From Nemertoderma westbladi (lineage: Eukaryota > Xenacoelomorpha > Nemertodermatida > Nemertodermatidae), in the NCBI GenBank assembly GCA_032718475.1, contig JAUCBJ010009154.1, positions 101,047-165,046 of the forward strand: 64,000 nt of DNA. Reading direction: 5' to 3'. The notes beneath the pieces were generated by a model that made no database searches, was not told the DNA's origin, and saw only the letters and a list, made by a program, of their open reading frames with translations. This document shows, piece after piece, positions 55,620 through 64,000 of this stretch (position 1 is the stretch's first letter; the number at the start of each line of letters is the position of its first letter). Position numbers and translations under genes: made by a program.

Positions 55620-55702
55620 TAAACAAAGGGCCATAATTTGGTTTGTTGCTTAGCCTAGTTTAGTAGCATTTGCCAATAAATAACTTATATTCCCATGGAA
55701 AC

Positions 55703-56169
55703 TAGAATTCTCTGGAACTGTTGGTTTTACCTTTGAAAAAAGATTCAGTACAGATTGTGGTTCAGATAACACATACCGTACCAAGTTTCAGAAAATATTG
55801 TAGTTTATGTCCAAATTACCGATTTTCTATCATAATGCATCTGTTTGCAGTGGTTGTCATGGAAACTGAAAAATAGAACAATGTAATTCGGATGCAGAAT
55901 AAGTCATATAATGGGGTAGGTCTTGGTCCCAAGTCATAATACTATTAACTTGTGTTTCAAATTATCATTTTAGAAATTTTAACATCTGTTTAGTCTTGTT
56001 GCTATGGTAATTGGATTGTGTAATTAACCTCGAATGGATTGTATATGGACCTTACAGATGACTTGCAAAACCCCAAATTTATATTTATTACATTATTTTG
56101 CTGCAAATAGAGTATTGAATTTAGACTTGAATGATATCGACTTTAATAAACTCCAGTTACCATGGTAAC
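55703..56169 (+). repeat. Internal direct repeat 1 of element A
   Basis: Shares an ordered set of landmarks with repeat 2: CAGATAACACATA (55,763 versus 56,224), TATGTCCAAAT, a GTTGTCATGG site, ATTCGG-GCAGAATAAGTCATA, TCAAATTA-CATTTTA, AACATCTGTTTAG, then a TATGGACCTTA segment. Offset is ~461-464 bp. Each ~462-bp repeat contains three X-box sites, so the deeper period is ~155 bp. The same organisation is present in every full copy. Confidence 0.85.
56156..56169. promoter_or_regulatory. Perfect X-box palindrome in element A
   Basis: GTTACCATGGTAAC is a perfect 14-bp palindrome and fits the RFX/EF-C X-box consensus. The same perfect palindrome is kept in all seven copies: 57,120 (B), 58,076 (C), 59,430 (D), 60,733 (E), 62,044 (F) and 63,418 (G). 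Binding is inferred from motif similarity only. Confidence 0.6.
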
Positions 56170-56633
56170 AAGATAATATTTATGGAATGTTTTAGGTTTT
56201 ACTAAAAGTTTCAACTAGTGGTCCAGATAACACATATCCAATTTCGTAAAATTTTATCGCGAAGTCTATGTCCAAATGAGTTATTTTTGTATAAAAACAT
56301 ATGTTTTCAGCGGTTGTCATGGTAACTGCAAAATTAAACAATGAAATTCGGACGCAGAATAAGTCATATAGTGGGGGTAGGGGTTGGTCCCAAGACATAA
56401 CACATTAACCTTAGGCTTCAAATTAACATTTTATAAATTTTAACATCTGTTTAGCCCGGTTGCCAAGGTAACTGGAATTTCTATTTAACCTCAATCGGCT
56501 CTGCTATGGACCTTATAGTTGAGTTGAGAAATCCCAAGTTTATACAGTATGTATTATAGTTTTCCTACAAATAGAGTTATAAATATTGACTTGAAATACA
56601 TAGACTTTTTTCTAAGTCCGTTGCCATGGAAAC
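56170..56633 (+). repeat. Internal direct repeat 2 of element A
   Basis: Diverged tandem partner of repeat 1. It ends at the GTTGCCATGGAAAC site (56,620-56,633). Differences include CCAAGG in place of CTATGG at the middle X-box site. Confidence 0.85.
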
Positions 56634-56797
56634 CAGATTTTTCCTGAATATGAGACCCATCCCACACGACGCGCCTCGATGAGTAGTACATACATGCAAA
56701 ATTTCAGGGTACTTTTAAAGGCTAGTTTTTTCCCCGACCAAAAAAAACCAAATCTGCCTCACACAAGTAAAATAGCCCACTATGAATAGACCATCTC

Positions 56798-56844
56798 AGC
56801 TAAGGAAAATCTTTCTTAGCGAAAGTAGTTGATTTTCCTTAGCT
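56798..56844 (+). repeat. 3' subterminal hairpin of element A
   Basis: AGCTAAGGAAAATC (56,798-56,811) pairs perfectly with GATTTTCCTTAGCT (56,831-56,844), a 14-bp stem. The 19-nt loop contains a smaller CTTTC/GAAAG stem. It lies six bases from the 3' end. Equivalent hairpins: 57,752-57,798 (B), 58,712-58,758 (C), 60,062-60,108 (D), 61,365-61,411 (E), 62,676-62,722 (F). Such 3' hairpins occur in rolling-circle elements. Confidence 0.85.
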
Positions 56845-56850
56845 TCGTGG
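56832..56850 (+). repeat. Right 19-bp inverted repeat of element A
   Basis: ATTTTCCTTAGCTTCGTGG is the exact reverse complement of 55,601-55,619 and forms the 3' tip. Equivalents: 57,786-57,804 (B), 58,746-58,764 (C), 60,096-60,114 (D), 61,399-61,417 (E), 62,710-62,728 (F). In every case the next base is A. Confidence 0.92.
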
Positions 56851-57804
56851 ATTCGGATGCAGAATAAGTCATATAGTGGGGGTAGGGGTTAGTCCCAAGT
56901 CATAATACTATTAACTTGTGCTTCAAATTATCATTTTATAAATTTTAACATCTGTTTAGACTTGTTGCTATGGTAACTGTATTTTCTAATTAACATCAAA
57001 CGGCTTGGATATGGATCTTATAGATGAGTTGCAAAACCCCAAGTTTATATATATTACAGTTTTGCTACACATAGAGTTATCAATATAGATTTGAATGATA
57101 TAGAGTTTAATAAACTACAGTTACCATGGTAACTCAATTTCTGGAATAATTTAAGTTTCACTAAAAGTTCCAACTAGTTGTCCAGATAACACATACCCAG
57201 TTTTGTAAAATTTTATCGTGAAGTCTATGTCCAAATGAATAAGTTTTGAATGAAAACATCTGTTTTCAGCGGTTGTCATGGTAACTGCAAAATAGAACAA
57301 TCAAATTCGGATGCAGAATAAGTTATATAGTGGGGGTAGGGGTTGGTCCCAAGTCATAACACCTTGTCCTTAAGCTTCAAATTATCATTTTATAAATTTG
57401 AACATCTGTTTAGCCTGGTTGCCAAGGTAACTGGATTTTCTATTTAACCTCAATCGGCTCTGCTATGGACCTTATAGTTGAGTTGAGAAACCCCAAGTTT
57501 ATATCTATTATAGTTTCCCTACAAATAGAGTTTTAAATATTGACTTGAAATACATAGACTTTTTTCTAAGTCCGTTGCCATGGAAACCAGATTTTTCCTG
57601 AATATGAGACCCATCCCACACGACGCGCCTCGATGAGTAGTACATACATGCAAAATTTCAGGGTACTTTTAAAGGCTAGTTTTTTCCCCGACCAAAAAAA
57701 AACAAATCTGCCCCACACAAGTAAAATAGCCCACTATGAATAGACCATCTCAGCTAAGGAAAATCTTTCTTAGCGAAAGTAGTTGATTTTCCTTAGCTTC
57801 GTGG
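56851..57804 (+). mobile_element. Element B, 5'-truncated copy (954 bp)
   Basis: Begins ATTCGGATGCAG directly after the 3' end of A, corresponding to about 310 bp into a full copy (A at 55,881), and runs to a normal CTTCGTGG end with the 3' hairpin. The 5' tip, left inverted repeat and first two X-box sites are missing. It keeps the perfect X-box at 57,120-57,133 and the tail site at 57,574-57,587. Non-coding. Confidence 0.85.
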
Positions 57805-58764
57805 ATTTGGATGCAGAATAAGTCATATAGTGGGGGTAGGTCTTGGTCCCAAGTCATAATACTATTAACTTGTGCTTCAAATTATCATTTTATAAATTTT
57901 AACATCTGTTTAGTCTTGTTGCTATGGTAACTGGATTGTGTAATTAACCTCGAACGGCTTGTATATGGACCTTATAGATGTGTTGCAAAACCCCAAATTT
58001 ATATATATTACATTATTTTGCTACAAATAGAGTATTGAATTTAGATTTGAATGATATAGACTTTGATAAACTACAGTTACCATGGTAACTAGGTATTTCT
58101 GGAATGTTTTTTTTGTTTCACTAAAAGTTCCAACTAGTGGTCCAGATAACACATACCCAGTTTCGTAAAATTTTATCGCGAAGTCTATGTCCAAATGAGT
58201 AATTTTTGCATAAAAACATCTGTTTTCAGCGGTTGTCATGGTAACTGCAAAATAAAACAATGAAATTCGGACGCAGAATAAATTATATAGTGGGGGTAGG
58301 TGTTGGTCCCAAGTCATAACACCTTCTCCTTAGGCTTCAAATTATCATTTTATAAATTTTAACATCTGTTTAGCCTGGTTGCCAAGGTAACTGGATTTTC
58401 TATTTAACCTCAATCGGCTCTGCTATGGACCTTATAGTTGAGTTGAGAAACCCCAAGTTTATATCTATTATAGTTTCCCTACAAATAGAGTTTTAAATAT
58501 TGACTTGAAATACAGAGACTTTTTTATAAGTCCGTTTCCATGGAAACCAGATTTTTCCTGGATATGAGACCCGGCCCAAAAGATGCGCCTCGATGAGTAG
58601 TATATACATGCAAAATTTCAGGGTACTTTTAAAGGCTAGTTTTTTCACCGGTCAAAAAACCCCAAATCTGCCTCACACAAGTAAAATAGCCCACTATGAA
58701 TAGACCATCTCAGCTAAGGAAAATCTTTCTTAGCGAAAGTAGTTGATTTTCCTTAGCTTCGTGG
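57805..58764 (+). mobile_element. Element C, 5'-truncated copy (960 bp)
   Basis: Begins ATTTGGATGCAG at the same truncation point as B and ends with the normal 3' hairpin and CTTCGTGG. B and C therefore form a tandem ~957-bp repeat following A. The tail X-box reads GTTTCCATGGAAAC (58,534-58,547), a perfect palindrome. A T-run at 58,107-58,113 is expanded relative to other copies. Non-coding. Confidence 0.85.
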
Positions 58765-58844
58765 ATCAAAATGCATCTGTTTGCAGTGGTTGTCATGGAA
58801 ACTGGAAAATAGAACAATGTAATTCGGATGCAGAATAAGTCATA
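58765..58844 (+). mobile_element. Host element fragment 1
   Basis: Starts ATCAAAATGCATCTG, a point inside internal repeat 1, and runs through a GTTGTCATGGAAAC site to AAGTCATA, where element D interrupts it. The sequence continues at 60,115. Its 5' part is not present. Confidence 0.85.
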
Positions 58845-60114
58845 CGAGAAAGGCATTTCCTAAAGGAAATGCAACCACGAAGCTAAGGAAAATTTAACAA
58901 ACGGCCACACTTTGGTTCGTTGCTTAGCCTCGTTTAGTAGCAATTGTCAATAATTAACTTCTATTCCCATGGAAACTAGAGTTCTCTGGAACTGTTGCTT
59001 TAACCTTTGAAAAAAAATTCAGTACAAATTGTGGTTCAGATAACACATATATATACTGAGTTTCAGAAAATATTGTAGTTTATGTCCAAATTACCGATTT
59101 TCTATCAAAATGCATCTGTTTGCAGTGGTTGTCATGGAAACTGAAAAATAGAACAATGTAATTCGGATGCAGAATAAGTCATATAGTGGGGGTAGGGGTT
59201 AGTCCCAAGTCATAATACTATTAACTTGTGCTTCAAATTATCATGTTATAAATTTTAACATCTGTTTAGACTTGTTGCTATGGTAACTGTATTTTCTAAT
59301 TAACCTCAAACGGCTTGGATATGGATCTTATAGATGAGTTGCAAAACCCCAAGTTTATATATATTACAGTTTTGCTACAAATAGAGTTATCAATATAGAT
59401 TTGAATGATATAGAGTTTAATAAACTACAGTTACCATGGTAACTAAATTTCTGGAATAATTTAAGTTTCACTAAAAGTTCCAACTAGTGGTCCAGATAAC
59501 ACATTCCCAGTTTTGTAAAATTTTATCGTGAAGTCTATGTCCAAATGAATAAGTTTTGAATAAAAACATATGTTTTCAGCGGTTGTCATGGTAACTGAAA
59601 AATAGAACAATGTAATTCGGATGCAGAATAAGTTATATAGTGGGGGTAGGGGTTGGTCCCAAGTCATAACACCTTGCCCTTAGGCTTCAAATTAACATTT
59701 TATAAATTTTAACATCTGTTTATCCCGGTTGCCAAGGTAACTGGATTTTCTATTTAGCCTCAATCGGATCTGCTATGGACCTTATAGTTGTGTTGCGAAA
59801 CCCCAAGTTTATATCTATTATAGTTTTCCTACAAATAGAGTTATAAATATTGACTTGAAATACATAGACTTTTTTTGAAGTCCGTTGCCATGGAAACCAG
59901 ATTTTTCCTGGATATGAGACCCGGCCCAAAAGATGCGCCTCGTCGAGTAGTATATACATGCAAAATTTCAGGGTACTTTTAAAGGCTAGTTTTTTCGCCT
60001 ATCAAAAAACCCCAAATCTGCCTCACACAAGTAAAATAGCCCACTATGAATAGACCATCTCAGCTAAGGAAAATCTTTCTTAGCGAAAGTAGTTGATTTT
60101 CCTTAGCTTCGTGG
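58845..60114 (+). mobile_element. Element D, full-length copy (1,270 bp) nested in the host element
   Basis: CGAGAAAGG at the 5' end and CTTCGTGG at the 3' end, with palindrome, both 19-bp inverted repeats and 3' hairpin intact. X-box-like sites start at 58,963, 59,128, 59,274, 59,430, 59,582, 59,728 and 59,884 (spacings 165, 146, 156, 152, 146, 156). The left flank AAGTCATA and right flank ATAGTGGGGG join to the uninterrupted host sequence with one shared A. It is nearly identical to G over at least 1.1 kb at an offset of 3,988 bp. Confidence 0.9.
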
Positions 60115-60155
60115 ATAGTGGGGGTAGGGGTTAGTCCCAAGTCATAATACTATTA
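60115..60155 (+). mobile_element. Host element fragment 2
   Basis: ATAGTGGGGGTAGG to ATACTATTA. It continues fragment 1 and is interrupted by element E after CTATTA. The continuation is at 61,418 (AACTTGTGC). Confidence 0.85.
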
Positions 60156-61417
60156 CTAGAAAGGCATTTCCTAAAGGAAATGCAACCACGAAGCTAAGGA
60201 AAATTAAACAAACGGCCACAATTTGGTTCGTTGCTTAGCCTAGTTTAGTAGCATTTGCCAATAAATAACTTCTATTCCCATGGAAACTAGAGTTCTCTGG
60301 AACTGTTGGTTTTACCTTTGAAAAAAGATTCAGTCCAGATTGTTTTTCAGATAACACATCGAGTTTCAGAAAATATTGTAGTTTATGTCCAAATTACAGA
60401 TTTTCTATCAAAATGCATCTGTTTGCAGTGGTTGTCATGGAAACTGAAAAATAGAACAATGTAATTCGGATGCAGAATAAGTCATATAGTGGGGGTAGGT
60501 GTTGGTCCCAAGTCATAATACTATTAAATTGTGCTTCAAATTATCATTTTATTAATTTTAACATCTGTTTACTCTTGTTGCTATGGTAAATGGATTTTCT
60601 AATTAACTTCGAACGGCTTGTATATGGACCTTATAGATGAGTTACAAAACCCCAAGTTTATATATATTACAGTTTTGCTAGAAATAGAGTTATCAATATA
60701 GACTTGAATGATATAGAGTTTAATAAACTACAGTTACCATGGTAACTAAATTTCTGGAATGATTTAAGTTTCACTAAAAGTTCCAACTAGTGGTGCAGAT
60801 AACACATACCCAGTTTTGTAAAATTTTATCGCGAAGTCTATGTCCAAATGAATAATTTTTGTATAAAAACATCTGTTTTCGGCTGTTGTCATGGTAACTG
60901 AAAAATAGAACAATGTAATTCGGATGCAGAATAAGTTATATAGTGGGGGTAGGGGTTGGTCTCAAGTCATAACACCTTGCCCTTAGGCCTCAAATTATCA
61001 TTTTATAAATTTTAACATCTGTTTATCCCGGTTGCCAACGTAACTGGATTTTCTATTTAGCCTCAATCGGATCTGCTATGGACCTTATAGTTGTGTTGCA
61101 AAACCCCAAGTTTAAATCTATTATAGTTTTCCTACAAATAGAGTTATAAATATTGACTTGAAATACATAGACTTTTTTTGAAGTCCGTTGCCATGGAAAC
61201 CAGATTTTTCCTGGATATGAGACCCGGCCCAAAAGATGCGCCTCGCCGAGTAGTATATACATGCAAAATTTCAGGGTACTTTTAAAGGCTAGTTTTTTCG
61301 CCTATCAAAAAACCCCAAATCTGCCTCACACAAGTAAAATAGCCCACTATGAATAGACCATCTCAGCTAAGGAAAATCTTTCTTAGCGAAAGTAGTTGAT
61401 TTTCCTTAGCTTCGTGG
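60156..61417 (+). mobile_element. Element E, full-length copy (1,262 bp) nested in the host element
   Basis: CTAGAAAGG 5' tip, palindrome, both inverted repeats and 3' hairpin are present. The first internal X-box region is slightly shorter than in A. The perfect X-box is at 60,733-60,746 and the tail site at 61,187-61,200; one site is damaged (CCAACG in place of CCAAGG near 61,036). From 60,631 to the 3' end it is identical, by eye, to F at offset 1,311, while the 5' 475 bp differ clearly. Confidence 0.9.
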
Positions 61418-61453
61418 AACTTGTGCTTCAAATTATCATTTTATATATTTTAA
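61418..61453 (+). mobile_element. Host element fragment 3
   Basis: AACTTGTGCTTCAAATT to TATTTTAA. It continues fragment 2 and is interrupted by element F. The continuation (ACATCTGTTTAG) is at 62,729. Confidence 0.85.
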
Positions 61454-62728
61454 CGAGAAAGGCATTTCCTAAAGGAAATGCAACCACGAAGCTAAGGAAA
61501 ATTAAACAAACGGCCACACTTTGGTTCGTTGCTTATAGCCTAGTTTAGTAGCAATTGCCAATAATTTACGTCTATTCCCATGGAAACTAGAGTTCTCTGG
61601 AACTGTGGGTTTTACCTTTGAAAAAAGATTCAGTCCAGATTGTGGTTCAGATTATAACACATATACCGAGTTTCAGAAAATATTGTAGTTTATGTCCAAA
61701 TTACCGATTTTCTATCAAAATGCATCTGTTTGCAGTGGTTGTCATGGAAACTGAAAAATATAATAATGTAATTCGGATGCAGAATAAGTCATATAGTGGG
61801 GGTAGGTCTTGGTCCCAAGTCATAATACTATTAACTTGTGCTTCAAATTATCATTTTATAAATAGTAACATCTGTTTAGTCTTGTTGCTATGGTAACTGT
61901 ACTTTCTAATTAACCTCAAACGGCTTGGATGGATATGGAAATTATAGATGAGTTACAAAACCCCAAGTTTATATATATTACAGTTTTGCTAGAAATAGAG
62001 TTATCAATATAGACTTGAATGATATAGAGTTTAATAAACTACAGTTACCATGGTAACTAAATTTCTGGAATGATTTAAGTTTCACTAAAAGTTCCAACTA
62101 GTGGTGCAGATAACACATACCCAGTTTTGTAAAATTTTATCGCGAAGTCTATGTCCAAATGAATAATTTTTGTATAAAAACATCTGTTTTCGGCTGTTGT
62201 CATGGTAACTGAAAAATAGAACAATGTAATTCGGATGCAGAATAAGTTATATAGTGGGGGTAGGGGTTGGTCTCAAGTCATAACACCTTGCCCTTAGGCC
62301 TCAAATTATCATTTTATAAATTTTAACATCTGTTTATCCCGGTTGCCAACGTAACTGGATTTTCTATTTAGCCTCAATCGGATCTGCTATGGACCTTATA
62401 GTTGTGTTGCAAAACCCCAAGTTTAAATCTATTATAGTTTTCCTACAAATAGAGTTATAAATATTGACTTGAAATACATAGACTTTTTTTGAAGTCCGTT
62501 GCCATGGAAACCAGATTTTTCCTGGATATGAGACCCGGCCCAAAAGATGCGCCTCGCCGAGTAGTATATACATGCAAAATTTCAGGGTACTTTTAAAGGC
62601 TAGTTTTTTCGCCTATCAAAAAACCCCAAATCTGCCTCACACAAGTAAAATAGCCCACTATGAATAGACCATCTCAGCTAAGGAAAATCTTTCTTAGCGA
62701 AAGTAGTTGATTTTCCTTAGCTTCGTGG
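61454..62728 (+). mobile_element. Element F, full-length copy (1,275 bp) nested in the host element
   Basis: CGAGAAAGG 5' tip, palindrome, both inverted repeats and 3' hairpin are intact. The 5' part has private changes: a TA insertion in GCTTATAGCC, ATTTACG, and an extra TTA in CAGATTATAACAC. The 3' 787 bp (61,942-62,728) equal element E. A 92-residue + strand frame (61,618-61,896) is open here only; the other copies do not keep it, so it is not called as a gene. Confidence 0.9.
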
Positions 62729-62832
62729 ACATCTGTTTAGACTTGTTGCTATGGTAACTGTATTTTCTAATTAACCTCAAACGGCTTGGATATGGATCTT
62801 ATAGATGAGTTGCAAAACCCCAAGTTTATATA
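62729..62832 (+). mobile_element. Host element fragment 4
   Basis: ACATCTGTTTAGACTTG to CCCCAAGTTTATATA, including a GTTGCTATGGTAAC site. It continues fragment 3 and is interrupted by element G. The remainder must lie beyond the right edge. Confidence 0.83.
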
Positions 62833-64000
62833 CGAGAAAGGCATTTCCTAAAGGAAATGCAACCACGAAGCTAAGGAAAATTTAACAAACGGCCACACTT
62901 TGGTTCGTTGCTTAGCCTCGTTTAGTAGCAATTGTCAATAATTAACTTCTATTCCCATGGAAACTAGAGTTCTCTGGAACTGTTGCTTTAACCTTTGAAA
63001 AAAAATTCAGTACAAATTGTGGTTCAGATAACACATATATATACTGAGTTTCAGAAAATATTGTAGTTTATGTCCAAATTACCGATTTTCTATCAAAATG
63101 CATCTGTTTGCAGTGGTTGTCATGGAAACTGAAAAATAGAACAATGTAATTCGGATGCAGAATAAGTCATATAGTGGGGGTAGGGGTTAGTCCCAAGTCA
63201 TAATACTATTAACTTGTGCTTCAAATTATCATGTTATAAATTTTAACATCTGTTTAGACTTGTTGCTATGGTAACTGTATTTTCTAATTAACCTCAAACG
63301 GCTTGGATATGGATCTTATAGATGAGTTGCAAAACCCCAAGTTTATATATATTACAGTTTTGCTACAAATAGAGTTATCAATATAGATTTGAATGATATA
63401 GAGTTTAATAAACTACAGTTACCATGGTAACTAAATTTCTGGAATAATTTAAGTTTCACTAAAAGTTCCAACTAGTGGTCCAGATAACACATTCCCAGTT
63501 TTGTAAAATTTTATCGTGAAGTCTATGTCCAAATGAATAAGTTTTGAATAAAAACATATGTTTTCAGCGGTTGTCATGGTAACTGAAAAATAGAACAATG
63601 TAATTCGGATGCAGAATAAGTTATATAGTGGGGGTAGGGGTTGGTCCCAAGTCATAACACCTTGCCCTTAGGCTTCAAATTAACATTTTATAAATTTTAA
63701 CATCTGTTTATCCCGGTTGCCAAGGTAACTGGATTTTCTATTTAGCCTCAATCGGATCTGCTATGGACCTTATAGTTGTGTTGCGAAACCCCAAGTTTAT
63801 ATCTATTATAGTTTTCCTACAAATAGAGTTATAAATATTGACTTGAAATACATAGACTTTTTTTGAAGTCCGTTGCCATGGAAACCAGATTTTTCCTGGA
63901 TATGAGACCCGGCCCAAAAGATGCGCCTCGTCGAGTAGTATATACATGCAAAATTTCAGGGTACTTTTAAAGGCTAGTTTTTTCGCCTATCAAAAAACCC
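62833..64000 (+). mobile_element. Element G, copy cut by the window end (1,168 bp visible)
   Basis: CGAGAAAGG 5' tip, palindrome and left inverted repeat are present; the window ends about 100 bp before the expected 3' end. It matches D base for base wherever I compared them, including the private GTCAATAATTAAC and ATATATATACTG features, at a constant 3,988-bp offset. Its left flank differs from that of D, so the pair is not a simple segmental duplication of the locus. Confidence 0.88.

Larger units (their letters stand above)
55571..56850 (+). mobile_element. Element A, full-length non-autonomous element (1,280 bp)
   Basis: It starts CTAGAAAGG just after the satellite and ends CTTCGTGG. Order of parts: 5' tip with a 20-bp palindrome (55,579-55,598); left inverted repeat CCACGAAGCTAAGGAAAAT (55,601-55,619); short head; internal direct repeat 1 (about 55,703-56,169) and 2 (56,170-56,633), offset ~461 bp; 3' tail with T-run/A-run; 3' hairpin; right inverted repeat (56,832-56,850). 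X-box-like sites start at 55,689, 55,853, 55,998, 56,156, 56,313, 56,459 and 56,620. No protein is encoded. The asymmetric inverted repeats and terminal hairpin suggest a rolling-circle (Helentron-like) non-autonomous element. This is an inference, and a foldback DNA transposon is the alternative. Confidence 0.85.

Noticed and set aside
56192-56398. 68-residue minus-strand frame starting MSWDQPLPPLY, with equivalents at 58,021-58,317, 59,461-59,667 and 63,449-63,655.
   Set aside because: It overlaps internal repeat 2. In B the frame stops early at the TCAAATTCGG change, and in E and F a TTGGTCTCAAG change puts a stop at codon 3. No domain, signal or codon pattern supports coding.
55571-56850. 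tRNA-derived SINE or LTR element.
   Set aside because: No A/B box pair, poly-A or simple-repeat tail, LTR, primer-binding site or polypurine tract is seen; inverted termini and hairpins indicate a DNA-type element.
59750-59959. 69-residue minus-strand frame (also at 61,053-61,262, 62,364-62,573 and 63,738-63,947) with LLDEAHLLGR, resembling a helicase DEAH motif.
   Set aside because: It lies in the 3' tail of a repeat element and has no other helicase motif. Copies E and F read GEAH, and element A has an in-frame stop at the equivalent place (about residue 26). The motif is chance similarity, and near-identity between copies reflects recent copying.
61618-61896. 92-residue plus-strand frame in element F.
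   Set aside because: It is open only in F, because of private indels; the other copies have stops. It covers X-box repeats and looks like chance.
58845-64000. Simple 3,988-bp segmental duplication (D to G).
   Set aside because: The flanks of D and G are different positions of the host element, and the host sequence runs continuously through the interruptions, so separate insertions fit better.

Overview
The window looks like eukaryotic heterochromatin and contains no gene I can support. It has two parts with a sharp border near 55,565. The first is an uninterrupted satellite array with a short monomer. The second is a cluster of about 1.27 kb non-coding mobile elements, several of them inserted into one another. 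Kilobases of stop-rich tandem DNA, higher-order repeats and nested non-autonomous elements fit a metazoan nuclear genome. Arrays of a ~155-bp subrepeat inside a small element recall the Pearl/Helitron-type elements known from bivalve molluscs, so a marine invertebrate is a tentative guess. The sequence does not name the species.

Region 1 (1-55,565). One satellite family, all copies in the same orientation, on the order of 1,100 monomers (length divided by mean unit size, not counted). There are three main length classes: L (55 bp), M (40 bp) and S (39 bp). Two rarer deletion forms are D (40 bp) and E (39 bp). All start ATATTAA and end TATAAATGAGTCCGCC. Marker substitutions (CCGTC, CCGGC, CCGCCGT, ATCATTTC, ATACTTTC, TTTACTA, TTTGATA) reveal higher-order duplications. 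The largest has a 6,759-bp period: copy 1 at 40,057-46,815, copy 2 from 46,816 with an extra ~1.6 kb of local expansion, and a stub of a third copy at the array end. Smaller blocks have periods of 134, 752, 619, 951, 1,127 and 1,586 bp. The array runs off the left edge.

Region 2 (55,571-64,000). Seven copies (A-G) of one element on the + strand. A full copy has a 5' tip with a 20-bp palindrome, a 19-bp inverted repeat lying 30 bp inside the 5' end but at the very 3' end, two ~462-bp internal direct repeats, and a 3' tail ending in a strong hairpin. Each copy carries about seven X-box-like palindromes (GTTRCCATGGYAAC type) spaced 145-165 bp, the motif class bound by RFX proteins in animals. 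B and C are 3' parts only, tandem to A. D, E, F and G each interrupt one host copy, whose four exposed pieces (58,765-58,844; 60,115-60,155; 61,418-61,453; 62,729-62,832) join into a continuous element.

The short minus-strand reading frames in Region 2 lie in corresponding places of different copies and are broken by stops in other copies. I read them as chance openings. The most notable feature is the self-targeted, same-orientation nesting of an element with asymmetric termini and an X-box array, directly at the edge of a long satellite.
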